From an uncultured Allobosea sp. (GTDB lineage: Bacteria > Pseudomonadota > Alphaproteobacteria > Rhizobiales > Beijerinckiaceae), in the NCBI RefSeq assembly GCF_945957345.1, contig NZ_CAMFKW010000015.1, forward strand, positions 33,303 to 97,302: DNA of 64,000 bases, written 5' to 3'. A program made the position numbers and the translations under genes. A model generated the notes under the pieces. The model saw only the letters and a program-made list of their open reading frames with translations. It was not told the origin of the DNA and ran no database searches. Shown here one piece after another: positions 53,705 to 62,467 of the stretch (positions are counted from its first letter, which is position 1; every line of letters starts with the position of its first letter).

Positions 53705-55792
53705 GTGCTCGCATACTTGAGATATTCAGCATTGCTGTTTTGCAGCTTAGGCGTCTTCTTTTACGGGCGACTAGCAGTTGCTGAGGAGCCGGGAGGACGC
53801 CGCGTTGCCTTGGTCATCGGCAATTCGGCCTACCGCACTGTACCGCAACTGCCTAACCCCCAAAACGATGCCGAAGATGTTTCTGCGGCGCTGCGAGAGG
53901 ATGGCTTCGAGGTTATCGAAGGCAAAAACCTCGACCGCCGCGGGATGGGAGAAGCGCTCGGTCGATTTGCCCGGGCCGCCAACGAAGCTGATGTCGCCTT
54001 ATTCTATTACGCCGGTCACGGACTGCAATTTCGGGGAGAAAATTATCTGCTCTCAGTGGATAGCGCTCCAAGCGATGAGTTCGGAATCCCCTATGAGCTC
54101 ACGCGCGTCGCGGACGTCACCGAGGCTTTGAACCACACGACGGGCGTCCGCATCCTGATCCTGGACGCCTGCCGAAACAATCCAATCGCGGATCGCATTG
54201 CCCGAACCGGAAAGTCCCGAGACATTTCCATGAGCCGTGGATTGGCTCGAATGCCGCAGAGCGAAGGCATGGTCATTGCCTACGCCACGCAAGCTAACGA
54301 AACGGCTGCGGATGGCCAGGGCCGAAACAGCCCCTTTACCGCGTCATTTGTGGAGCAGCTCAAAGAGCCGGGCCTTGAAATCGGTCAGCTATTCCGAAAG
54401 GTCGCGGTCGGCGTCAATCAACGGACCGGAGGTCGGCAAACCCCCGAGCTGTCGATTTCCCTGCTCGGCGATTTCTACTTCAACCGCTCCGAAACCGATA
54501 TCCAGGCATGGGCCCGGCTCCGTGACAGCGCCGATCTGCCAGCCTTGCAATCATTTCTCACACGCTTCCCCAAGAGCTATCTGACTGACGCAGCCAGAGC
54601 CAGGATCGACGTCATCGAGCGTTCGCGCCGCGAAGAAGAGCTCCGCGGCCAGCTCGCACGATACGAGGAAGAGCGCAAACGGGCGGCCGCATCAGCTGAT
54701 GCCGCACGCCAAGAGGAGAGCGATAGGCTCGCCCGCGAGAAGAAGGAACGGGACCGTTTAGCGGCCGAGCAAGCGACAGCCCGCAAGGCGGCCGAGGAGG
54801 AGGCAAGCCGTCAGCGAATCGAACAGGAGCGACGATTTAGCGGACGTATCGCTCAGCTCGAAGCCGATAATCGAAAAGCCAAGGCCGAACTCGACGCCCG
54901 CTCGGATGAGCAGGCGCGACGATCCAAAGACGACGCTGATCGCAAACAACAGCTTCAGGAGAGGGATAGACTGGCATCGATTGAGGCGGAGCGGCTGAGA
55001 GCTGCTGCGGCAGAAGCCCTCAGACAGAAATCTGCGGCGGATCGCCTAATCTCCGAACGGCTGGCCAAACTCGAAGAGGAGAACCGCCGCGCGAGTGCCG
55101 AACTGGCTGCTCGCTTCAAGTCAGAGGAAGAAATGCGAGAGGCGGCGGAGCGTGAGCGCGCCGAGCTGACGGCAGCCCTCGAAGCGGAGCGTCGAAAGGC
55201 TACAGAAGAGCTACGTCGCATGGAGCGCGCGCGGAGCGAGGCATCGACCCGTGAACAGAAGTCGGAGCCGCAGCCGTCCGCCCCATCGAACCAGGTCGCG
55301 AACCTACCGGCTGCTGCCGACATCTTGACCATGCCATCTGATACCGTTGGGTTGGCGAGAAGCATAACCAGCGAGCTCGACCGTGTCGGCTGCTACGTCG
55401 GTTCGGTCGACCTCTCATGGGACAGCGAACCGACACGTCGGGCGCTCAAGGAATTCGGACGGGCTGCACGCGTCGACGTTCCGGCAAAACCAACAGGCTC
55501 CTTCTTGGAGCTGCTGAAAGCGCGTGGTTCCCGGGTGTGCCCAATGAAGTGCGGAGCGCGGGAGGTCGCCAAAGACGGGCGGTGCGTGGCCAAGGCTTGT
55601 CCGCGGGGACAAAAACTCGATGCTCAGGCACGCTGTGTCACGGACCCGGCCGTGAGGCGAGCATCGGTCAATGATGCCGAGCGCATAAGGGGATCAGATA
55701 TCCGATCAAGAACCCGCAAGCCAGCATCCAATACGGGCGCAACTGGCCGGGGTCGCTGTTTCAACTTCAATGGCCAGTCCTTCTGTGAGTGA
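53705..55792 (+). CDS. Exported caspase-like (peptidase C14) protein with long coiled coil
   Basis: 695 residues from a GTG with GGGGAGA 6 nt upstream; a GTG at 53654 has no ribosome site. An N-terminal hydrophobic signal segment ends near RLAVAEEPGG. The C14 domain (about 30-265) starts RRVALVIGNSAYRTV and has catalytic His105 in YYAGHG and Cys156 in LDACRNNP. A highly charged coiled coil of about 250 residues (295-545) follows, then a peptidoglycan-binding-like helical motif (ITSELDRVGCYVGSVDLSWD) and two Cys-rich repeats (CPMKCGAREV, ACPRGQKLDAQARC). Codon use suggests a different history from neighbours. Confidence 0.9.
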   Translation: MLAYLRYSALLFCSLGVFFYGRLAVAEEPGGRRVALVIGNSAYRTVPQLPNPQNDAEDVSAALREDGFEVIEGKNLDRRGMGEALGRFARAANEADVALFYYAGHGLQFRGENYLLSVDSAPSDEFGIPYELTRVADVTEALNHTTGVRILILDACRNNPIADRIARTGKSRDISMSRGLARMPQSEGMVIAYATQANETAADGQGRNSPFTASFVEQLKEPGLEIGQLFRKVAVGVNQRTGGRQTPELSISLLGDFYFNRSETDIQAWARLRDSADLPALQSFLTRFPKSYLTDAARARIDVIERSRREEELRGQLARYEEERKRAAASADAARQEESDRLAREKKERDRLAAEQATARKAAEEEASRQRIEQERRFSGRIAQLEADNRKAKAELDARSDEQARRSKDDADRKQQLQERDRLASIEAERLRAAAAEALRQKSAADRLISERLAKLEEENRRASAELAARFKSEEEMREAAERERAELTAALEAERRKATEELRRMERARSEASTREQKSEPQPSAPSNQVANLPAAADILTMPSDTVGLARSITSELDRVGCYVGSVDLSWDSEPTRRALKEFGRAARVDVPAKPTGSFLELLKARGSRVCPMKCGAREVAKDGRCVAKACPRGQKLDAQARCVTDPAVRRASVNDAERIRGSDIRSRTRKPASNTGATGRGRCFNFNGQSFCE

Positions 55793-55832
55793 TTCAAAAC
55801 TATTCGGAATGTAGAATTGAAAGGTTAAGTCC

Positions 55833-56612
55833 ATGAACTTACAACATAATCATCATGGGCTATCTAAAAAACATAAATCCAAAACAGAAATTCAACTTTC
55901 TGTCGAACGACATTCTTTGCAGTCCGGCCTTAGTTGCGCAATGGCTCAAGGTCGCCTTGACATCCTTAAAGAACTCAGGAGATCACTTCAGCAATCATTA
56001 AACGACGCGAGATCGGCGCAGAAAGATGAACGATTTTGGGGCCGAATGCTGGTCTCTGCAAAATTTGTGAAAGCTACATCTAACGTTATCCTTAGTTCTG
56101 TAGAAATCTGGCGCCCAGAGGTCAAGGTCATATCGGCGACTAGTAATTATATACAGAGTCGATTTGAGAACCACACGGGCTACGATAAAGCAAAATCTAT
56201 AGTAAAATTTGGATCGAAACTGCTGCCAAAAGAAGCAGAAATCGCGACGAACGAAGTGCTTAAGCGATCAGACCTCATTAAGGACGCACTCTCCGGAAGC
56301 ATCAATGAAAGAAAGATAGCGAAATACTCTATAGATCAACATCTATATATAGCCGAAAAAATAGCCACAGAAACAGGAAATATTCCAGCATCCAAGATAA
56401 TTAAAACAATTAAAGAAATAAATGATTATGCTTTCAAGATTTACGAAATTTTTGAAGAGAACAATGATAATTATCTTCATAATAATGGAGAATCAAGCGC
56501 AATAATGACGATAATTCATACACTTTCAGCCATCGAAAACAAAATTAAAAAATTGGAAATACTCGTAGTTGAGTGCGATATACCAGAATTCAAATCCCTG
56601 TCTGTACCTTGA
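55833..56612 (+). CDS. AT-rich unknown gene downstream of the caspase-like gene
   Basis: 259 residues with strikingly low GC, far below the window average, most extreme from about 56160. The sequence is hydrophilic and mostly helical (DILKELRRSLQQSLNDARSA, ASKIIKTIKEINDYAFKIYE) with no signal peptide or membrane segment; the N-terminus is Asn/His/Lys-rich. It begins 40 nt after the caspase-like stop, so co-transcription is possible. Not recognised; a transferred gene is likely. Confidence 0.75.
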   Translation: MNLQHNHHGLSKKHKSKTEIQLSVERHSLQSGLSCAMAQGRLDILKELRRSLQQSLNDARSAQKDERFWGRMLVSAKFVKATSNVILSSVEIWRPEVKVISATSNYIQSRFENHTGYDKAKSIVKFGSKLLPKEAEIATNEVLKRSDLIKDALSGSINERKIAKYSIDQHLYIAEKIATETGNIPASKIIKTIKEINDYAFKIYEIFEENNDNYLHNNGESSAIMTIIHTLSAIENKIKKLEILVVECDIPEFKSLSVP

Positions 56613-56764
56613 TTGCCTGTTGATTTTGGACGAGACGGTTGCAATCAATCGAGCAGGGCTAAGCCGGGCCAGCGCAGGCCCGAGCTTGGATATGGATCGG
56701 ACAACTCGGCTGAGTTCAGGCCCACGCTTCGGATCTCGAAAGACTACTATCTTCGCCTACATTC
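56613..56764. other. Junction between the AT-rich gene and IS remnant
   Basis: No gene seen. It contains a 9-bp inverted repeat CTTCGCCTA/TAGGCGAAG at 56751-56774 with a 6-nt loop, at the broken end of the IS3-like element. Confidence 0.4.
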
Positions 56765-57060
56765 TTAGGCGAAGACAAAGGGAATGACGCGACATTGCAT
56801 GAAGCGGCAGGCCTCGCGCCGCAGCAGCACGTCGACACGGCGATAGCCATAGCGAACGCTTAGTCTCGCAGATCGCCTTGATCCGGGCTGCCAAGGGGGC
56901 CTGGTCGGGCCGGCACGATTTGTAGCGATAGCTCGCCGTGTCGAACTCCGGGACCGCACAGGCCCGCCGGATCGACACCTGCACTCGCCACAGATCGCGC
57001 CGACAAGCTCGCGCTTGCGACCAGGCCTCAGAGGTTCGCTGCTCCGCGCGGCCCTTCGGG
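56765..57060 (-). pseudogene. IS3-family OrfB N-terminal remnant
   Basis: One frame reads VSIRRACAVPEFDTASYRYK and SCRPDQAPLAARIKAICETK. An apparent one-base insertion then shifts to the frame reading VRYGYRRVDVLLRREA. It stops soon after at CRFMQCRVIPFVFA. The rve integrase domain is absent. Confidence 0.75.
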
Positions 57061-57318
57061 TCGGCGGATGACGTCTTGCAGCATCTCACGGTCCAGCGCG
57101 AGATCGGCGACCAGCTTGCGCAGTTTCGCGTTCTCGTCCTCGAGCTGCTTCAGCCGGCGCATCTCGGCCGGCAGCAGCCCCTCGTGCTTCTTCTTCCAGC
57201 TGAAATAGGTCGCCTGGCTGATCCCGGCCCGCCGGCAGATCTCCGCCACCGGAAACCCGTCCGCGCCCTGCTTCAGAATGAACGCCTTCTGCGCGTCCGA
57301 GACCTTCGAATCCTTCAT
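57028..57318 (-). CDS. IS3-family OrfA (transposase helix-turn-helix subunit)
   Basis: 96 residues from the ATG at 57318 (longer frame to 57342). MKDSKVSDAQKAFILKQGAD, then the HTH FPVAEICRRAGISQATYFSW and a leucine-zipper region DENAKLRKLVADLALDREML. Typical OrfA end ...LQDVIRR is followed by a non-homologous tail, where OrfB would take over by frameshift in an intact element. Confidence 0.85.
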   Translation of the reverse strand: MKDSKVSDAQKAFILKQGADGFPVAEICRRAGISQATYFSWKKKHEGLLPAEMRRLKQLEDENAKLRKLVADLALDREMLQDVIRRPEGPRGAANL

Positions 57319-57416
57319 CGTCTTCCGCTGCTCCCAGCCCATGGGAAACGACGCGGAAAACTCTAACCCAAAGCGATCCAGCTTTAAGGACTCAAATCAG
57401 CTCAGATCACTAAGGA

Positions 57417-58769
57417 TCACGCCCCAGTCCGCTCGGCGGCCTCGCGCGCGCGGCGCCGGCGCAGCATGTCCGCGATGAACAGGCGCGACAGGGCATGATA
57501 GAGCGGCTCTCGCGACACCAGCCGCGCCGTTCCATAGCCCAACATCGACACAGCCATCAGCGCCAGCACGTTCTCGTGGTTTCCCGTCATCTCCACGATG
57601 ATGACAAAGGCCGTCATCGGCGCCTGCACGACGCCGGAGAAATAGGCGGCCATGCCGAGAACCGCGGCAAGTCCGATCGGTGATCCCAGCAGGCTGCCGA
57701 TGGTGCTGCCCAGTCCGGCACCGACCGACAGCGAAGGCGCGAACAATCCGCCCGGTATACCGGAGAGCGAGGAAGCGAGCGTCGCAACCAGCTTGCCCAG
57801 GAAGAAGGTTGCCGGAAGCGGCGTGCCTTCGATGGCGCTACGCGCTTCCGCATAGCCGGTTCCGAAGGTCATGCCTCCGGTCAGAATGCCGACCAGCGCG
57901 ACCAGGAGCCCCGCGCCCGCGGCGATGGCGAGCACCCGGACGAGCGGCGTCGCGGCACGCAGGCGGCGGATGCGGCGCGTCAGGGAGACCATCGCGCTGC
58001 TGAACCCGGCGCCTAGCGCACCGCCGGCCACGCCGCAGATCACGACCAGCAGCCAGTCCCGCTTCACCTCCGCAGCGATCGCAACCACCCCGAAATAGGT
58101 GTAGTTGCCGACGAGCGCGATCGCGGCAATGCCCGCGATGATCACCGCCGACAGGACGATGCCGTTGGTCCGCGCCTGATAGGTCTTGCTCATTTCCTCG
58201 ATGGCGAAAACGATGCCTGCGAGCGGCGTGTTGAAGGCGGCCGCGATGCCGGCTGCCGAACCCGCGAGGATCAGTCCGCGCGCCTGCGCCATGCCGCCCC
58301 AGCGTGCCGCCTGCAGCATGATCGAAGCGCCGACCTGTACGGTCGGCCCTTCACGGCCGATCGAGGCACCGCAGAGCAACCCAAGTACCGTCAGGACAAT
58401 CTTGCCGGCTGCGATCCGTAGCGACAGAAAGCCAGCGCGCTCCGTGTCGTCGCGCAGGTGACGCGCCGCGATTGCCTGGGGAATGCCGCTTCCCTGAGAA
58501 GCCGGAACGAAACGGAAGGCGATCCAGGCACAGAGAGCAAATCCGGCCGGGGTGGCCAGCAGGGGAGCGTATCGAAGCCACCCCTCATGCCGGAAGGCTG
58601 CGCCGAACAGCGCCTGCGCCTCGTCGGCGAGCCATGCGAAGGCGGCACTGACGATGCCGATCGCCAGCGCGCCCGCCCAGAAGACCAAACGCTGCTTCCA
58701 GAAGCGTGGTGTGATCGCCAAGGCGCGGGAGCGCCTGAGCAGGGGGATTCTGGCGGCACGCTGGTTCAT
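57417..58769 (-). CDS. ClC-family chloride channel/transporter
   Basis: 450 residues from the ATG at 58769 with GAAGG 8 nt upstream (a TTG at 58796 is an alternative). Selectivity filter segments: GSGIPQA near 95, GREGPTVQVGA near 140 and SGIPGGLFAPSLSVGAG near 340. CLC-ec1-like topology. The gating-Glu position is in GREGPT, implying an exchanger. It borders the accessory island. Confidence 0.93.
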   Translation of the reverse strand: MNQRAARIPLLRRSRALAITPRFWKQRLVFWAGALAIGIVSAAFAWLADEAQALFGAAFRHEGWLRYAPLLATPAGFALCAWIAFRFVPASQGSGIPQAIAARHLRDDTERAGFLSLRIAAGKIVLTVLGLLCGASIGREGPTVQVGASIMLQAARWGGMAQARGLILAGSAAGIAAAFNTPLAGIVFAIEEMSKTYQARTNGIVLSAVIIAGIAAIALVGNYTYFGVVAIAAEVKRDWLLVVICGVAGGALGAGFSSAMVSLTRRIRRLRAATPLVRVLAIAAGAGLLVALVGILTGGMTFGTGYAEARSAIEGTPLPATFFLGKLVATLASSLSGIPGGLFAPSLSVGAGLGSTIGSLLGSPIGLAAVLGMAAYFSGVVQAPMTAFVIIVEMTGNHENVLALMAVSMLGYGTARLVSREPLYHALSRLFIADMLRRRRAREAAERTGA

Positions 58770-58878
58770 CGCACTGGCCTTCGCGACAGGCTCCAACCGT
58801 AGGGCTCCGCTCTACCAGCAGCAGGCACGCTTGCCACCCCTAGGCAGCGCAGATCGCCGATGTCGGTAAGCGGCCGGT

Positions 58879-59523
58879 TCAACCGACCTTGCCGTAGCCG
58901 GCAAATTTGGCGCCGACGCGCTCCATTTCGGCTGCGTCGAGGATAACCGGCTCGATCCCCGCCGCGAGGATGTCGAGATATTGTCCGGCGAGGTTCTCGA
59001 CCTCGGCGACGATCGTATGCGCGCCTGCGAGCGTCTGGCCGAGCGCGATCACGCCATGGTTGGCGAGCAGTACCGCCTTGCGCCCCTCCAGCGCCTTCAC
59101 GGCATTCTCGGCAAGTTCCGGCGTGCCGAAGGTAGCGTACTCGGCGCAGCGCACATCGGCGCCGCCGCAGAGCGCGATCATGTAATGGAAGGCCGGGATG
59201 CCGCGCCGCGTGCAGGACAGCGCGGTGGCGCGCGGCGAATGCGTGTGCACGATCGCCTGCGCGTCCGGCCTCGCCTGATAGATCGCGACATGGAAGGGCC
59301 ATTCCGAGGACGGCTTGCGGCCGCCGTTCCGGAGGGTGCCGTCGAGCCCGAGATGGATCAGGTCTTCCGGCTTCGTCTGCACATAGGGCAGGCCTGACGG
59401 GGTGATCAGCAGGCCATCGCCGAAACGCGCCGAGACATTGCCTGATTTCGACGGGCAGAACCCGGCCCGATCGATCGCCTGCGCGACCGCGACGATCTCC
59501 TGTCGGAGTTCCATTTCGGTCAT
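58879..59523 (-). CDS. Class II aldolase, FucA-like; probable methylthioribulose/deoxyribulose-1-phosphate aldolase
   Basis: 214 residues, nearly the same length and layout as E. coli FucA. Zinc site: HTH in [10 protein letters not shown] plus the HG of [11 protein letters not shown]. The Glu of PSSEWPFH and [17 protein letters not shown] are active-site parts. In an operon with mtnA and mtnP this suits Ald2 of the DHAP shunt, which splits 5-methylthioribulose- or 5-deoxyribulose-1-phosphate to DHAP and an aldehyde. MtnB dehydratase belongs to the same superfamily and is the alternative. Overlaps mtnA by 4 nt. Confidence 0.85.
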   Translation of the reverse strand: MTEMELRQEIVAVAQAIDRAGFCPSKSGNVSARFGDGLLITPSGLPYVQTKPEDLIHLGLDGTLRNGGRKPSSEWPFHVAIYQARPDAQAIVHTHSPRATALSCTRRGIPAFHYMIALCGGADVRCAEYATFGTPELAENAVKALEGRKAVLLANHGVIALGQTLAGAHTIVAEVENLAGQYLDILAAGIEPVILDAAEMERVGAKFAGYGKVG

Positions 59524-60629
59524 GCCGCGCCCTTGTTCGCAAGATCGGGGAAGAGGTGCGCCAGCCCGTCAGTGCTGGCTGCACAGACGCCGCGCTCGGT
59601 GACGAGACCCGAGACGAGCCGTGCCGGCGTCACGTCGAAAGCGGGGTTCGCCGCGCCGCTACCCGGCGCGACGACGCGGACGGACCGGACCTCGCCGTCA
59701 TCGGCGAGGCCGGAGAGATGCGTAACCTCGCGCGCCGCGCGCTCCTCGATCGGGATACCGGCGAGGCCGTCGCGTATGCTCCAGTCGATCGTCGGCGAGG
59801 GCAGCGCGACATAGAAGGGCACGCCATTGTCATGGGCGGCGAGCGCCTTGAGATAGGTTCCGATCTTGTTGGCGACGTCGCCGGTCGCCGTCGTCCTGTC
59901 GGTGCCGACGATCACCATGTCGACCTGCCCGTGCTGCATCAGGTGGCCGCCGGCATTGTCGGCGATCACGGTATGCGGCACGCCATGGGAGCCGAGCTCA
60001 TAGGCCGTCAGCGCCGCGCCCTGATTGCGTGGCCGGGTCTCATCGACCCAGACATGAACAGATATGCCGGCATCATGCGCCAGATAGATCGGCGCCAGCG
60101 CCGTGCCCCAGTCCACCGTCGCGAGCCAGCCGGCATTGCAATGGGTGAGGATGTTGACCGGTGCACCGGCAGACTTGCGCGCAGCGATCTCCGCGATGAC
60201 AGGCAGACCATGCTCGCCGATCGCCCGGCACAAGGCGACGTCCTCCTCGCAGATCGCGGCTGCTTCCGCATAGGCCGCATCAGTGCGCGCCTCCGGCGGC
60301 AGGCTCACGAGAGCGCCGCGCATCCGCGCCAGCGCCCAGTGCAGATTGACGGCGGTCGGCCGCGTCGCGCCGAGCAGAGTGAGCGCGGCCTGCAATGCCG
60401 CGTCCGACGCATCCACCCGCATCGCCAGCGCCACGCCATAGGCCGCGGTCGCGCCGATCAGCGGGGCACCGCGCACGACCATGCTGCGGATCGCGTCCGC
60501 CGCCTGCTCGATCGAGCCCAGCGCCACGGTCTCGAAGCGGAAAGGAAGGCGCGTCTGGTCGATCACGACGACGCGCCAGCCATCCTGCGCGAGCCAGATC
60601 GTCCGGTAAGGCTGGCCGTTGATCTTCAT
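59520..60629 (-). CDS. mtnA: S-methyl-5-thioribose-1-phosphate isomerase
   Basis: 369 residues from the ATG at 60629, ahead of [16 protein letters not shown]; an upstream extension to 60704 is unlikely. [40 protein letters not shown] and [20 protein letters not shown] hold the catalytic Cys and Asp of MtnA/eIF2B-like proteins. Converts 5-methylthioribose-1-phosphate to the ribulose form. It starts 7 nt after apt. Confidence 0.95.
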   Translation of the reverse strand: MKINGQPYRTIWLAQDGWRVVVIDQTRLPFRFETVALGSIEQAADAIRSMVVRGAPLIGATAAYGVALAMRVDASDAALQAALTLLGATRPTAVNLHWALARMRGALVSLPPEARTDAAYAEAAAICEEDVALCRAIGEHGLPVIAEIAARKSAGAPVNILTHCNAGWLATVDWGTALAPIYLAHDAGISVHVWVDETRPRNQGAALTAYELGSHGVPHTVIADNAGGHLMQHGQVDMVIVGTDRTTATGDVANKIGTYLKALAAHDNGVPFYVALPSPTIDWSIRDGLAGIPIEERAAREVTHLSGLADDGEVRSVRVVAPGSGAANPAFDVTPARLVSGLVTERGVCAASTDGLAHLFPDLANKGAA

Positions 60630-60636
60630 CCGCCGT

Positions 60637-61164
60637 TCAATCGCCCGCAAAGGAAACCAGCGTGCGCACGGGCACGCCGAGCCGCCGAATCTTGTCGGCG
60701 CCACCGAGCTCCGGGAGATCGACGATGAAGCAGGCCGCCACGACCTCGGCGCCTAGCCCGGCAAGCAGGTTGACCGCCGCCTCCGCGGTGCCGCCGGTCG
60801 CGACGAGGTCGTCGACCAGCAGGACACGCTCGCCCGGCTGCACCGCGTCGCGATGGATCTCGATCTCGTCCGTGCCGTATTCCAGCGCATAGGTCGCGCG
60901 CAGCGTCTCCAGCGGCAGCTTGCCCTTCTTGCGCACGGGGATGAACCCGGCCGAGAGCTGGTGCGCGACAGCGCCGCCCAGAATGAAGCCGCGCGCCTCG
61001 ATGCCCGCGATCTTGGCAATCTTCAGCCCGGCGAAGGGCTGCACCAGCTCGTCCACGGCGCGGCGAAAGGCCCGGGCATCGCCGAGCAGCGTCGTGATGT
61101 CGCGAAAGACGATACCGGGCCGGGGATAATCCGGGATCGCGCGGATGCTGTCGGCAAGGTTCAT
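60637..61164 (-). CDS. apt: Adenine phosphoribosyltransferase
   Basis: 175 residues from the ATG before [17 protein letters not shown]; another ATG at 61236 overlaps the mtnP stop and would add about 24 residues. PRPP loop [34 protein letters not shown] near 50. Recycles the adenine released by MtnP to AMP with PRPP, thereby completing the purine half of methylthioadenosine salvage. Confidence 0.95.
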   Translation of the reverse strand: MNLADSIRAIPDYPRPGIVFRDITTLLGDARAFRRAVDELVQPFAGLKIAKIAGIEARGFILGGAVAHQLSAGFIPVRKKGKLPLETLRATYALEYGTDEIEIHRDAVQPGERVLLVDDLVATGGTAEAAVNLLAGLGAEVVAACFIVDLPELGGADKIRRLGVPVRTLVSFAGD

Positions 61165-61235
61165 GGAAACCGCCTCGGGAGCTGGAGCCGACGCCTTGGT
61201 CGGACGCCGAGCCGGCTTCGTCAAGGGCACCGTCA

Positions 61236-62114
61236 TCACGCGAGCTTGAGCACGCGCCCGGCGACGGCATCGAGCTTCGCCAGCAGGGCCGGATCGCGAT
61301 AAGCCGGCGCGGTCACGATGGCATTGTCGAGCGCGTTGTGAGAGCCAGCCGGACATGGCTCGCGCTCCGCGGGAAAATCGGCGGCGAGCCGCGCCACGAG
61401 GCGTCGCGCCTTGTCCGCATTCTCGTGCAGCACGGCGATGACCGAGGCCACGTCGACCGCGCCGTGCAGTTCGTGCCAGCAGTCGTAGTCGGTGACCATC
61501 GCGACGGTCGCATAAGTGATCTCGGCTTCGCGGGCGAGCTTGGCCTCCGGCATCGCGGTCATGCCGATCAGATCGTAGCCGAGCCCACGATAGGTCATGG
61601 ATTCCGCATAGGTCGAGAATTGCGGGCCTTCCATCGTCACCAGCGTGCCGCCGCGGACGAAGGGCAGGTCCTCCGCCTCGGCAGCCGCAGCGATCCGCGC
61701 CTGCAAGGCGGGCCCAACCGGCTGGGCGACGGAGACATGGGCGACGCAGCCCCGGCCGAAGAAGGAGTTCTCGCGCCGGCTCGTCCGGTCGACGAACTGG
61801 TCGACCAGCACGAACAGGCCGGGGTAGAGCTCGGCCTTGTAGGAGCCGCAGGCCGAGAGCGAGACGAGATCGGTCACGCCCGCCCGCTTCAGCACGTCGA
61901 CATTGGCGCGGTAGTTGATCTCGGAAGGCGGGATCGAATGGCCGCGCCCATGACGAGGCAGGAAGACGATCTTGGTCTCGCCCATCCGGCCGATGCGCAG
62001 CACGTCCGAAGGCTCGCCCCAGGGACTTTCGATGCGCTCTTCGCGCAGGTCGCTGAGGCCCGGCAGATCGTAGATGCCCGATCCGCCGATGATTCCGAGA
62101 ACAGCTTCGCTCAT
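61236..62114 (-). CDS. mtnP: S-methyl-5'-thioadenosine phosphorylase
   Basis: 292 residues from the ATG at 62114; a longer frame runs into a palindromic repeat and is not the gene start. [57 protein letters not shown] and [16 protein letters not shown] are MtnP landmarks. Cleaves methylthioadenosine (or 5'-deoxyadenosine) to adenine and the sugar-1-phosphate. First gene of the mtnP-apt-mtnA-aldolase operon. Confidence 0.95.
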   Translation of the reverse strand: MSEAVLGIIGGSGIYDLPGLSDLREERIESPWGEPSDVLRIGRMGETKIVFLPRHGRGHSIPPSEINYRANVDVLKRAGVTDLVSLSACGSYKAELYPGLFVLVDQFVDRTSRRENSFFGRGCVAHVSVAQPVGPALQARIAAAAEAEDLPFVRGGTLVTMEGPQFSTYAESMTYRGLGYDLIGMTAMPEAKLAREAEITYATVAMVTDYDCWHELHGAVDVASVIAVLHENADKARRLVARLAADFPAEREPCPAGSHNALDNAIVTAPAYRDPALLAKLDAVAGRVLKLA

Positions 62115-62190
62115 GGTCGATTCCCTGTTTCGGCGCGAAAAGGACCACCTTTCGATGACGGTCGCAATACGGTGCCAGTTGCCGCCCGAC

Positions 62191-62370
62191 ATGCGGACAG
62201 CGCGGGGAACCCTCTCCCGGAGGGAGAGGGCGGGGTGAGGTCGGCCGTTGGACGCTTTGGCTGCGACCTGATCGCCTGCCGCGGTCATAGCACCGCAAAC
62301 TGATCCAACAGCCTACACCTCACCCCTGCCCCCCTCCTTACAGGAGAGAGGTTCCCCGCGCCGTCCGCAT
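62191..62370. repeat. 180-bp palindromic repeat between mtnP and petC
   Basis: Left end ATGCGGACAGCGCGGGGAAC and right end GTTCCCCGCGCCGTCCGCAT are inverted copies with one difference. Inner arms continue as CCCTCTCC/GGAGAGAGG-like and GGTGAGG/CCTCACC segments. The CCCTCTCC-GGAGGGAGAGGG core is frequent in proteobacterial intergenic regions. Confidence 0.85.
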
Positions 62371-62417
62371 CTTTTTCGGAAGCCGCGTCACGCTCATCAC
62401 CGCTACGGCCCGACAAC

Positions 62418-62443
62418 AAAAAAGGCCCCGTCACCGGGGCCTT
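62418..62443 (-). terminator. Rho-independent terminator after petC
   Basis: AAGGCCCCG/CGGGGCCTT around a 4-nt loop, followed on the minus strand by a run of seven T. It lies 25 nt beyond the petC stop. Confidence 0.9.
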
Positions 62444-62467
62444 TTCCATAACGATATCCGGCCTGCC

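Larger units (their letters stand above)
56765..57342 (-). mobile_element. Truncated IS3-family (IS407-like) insertion sequence
   Basis: It includes orfA and the N-terminal part of orfB on the minus strand. The DDE catalytic core (most of orfB) is missing, so it cannot transpose on its own. The orfA-proximal terminus lies somewhere before 57416; inverted repeats were not identified by eye, and a target duplication cannot be checked. Confidence 0.8.

Noticed and set aside
60637..62298. 553-codon frame reaching from apt through mtnP into the upstream repeat
   Set aside because: Only its last 175 codons match adenine phosphoribosyltransferase; the rest is out-of-frame mtnP and the palindromic repeat.
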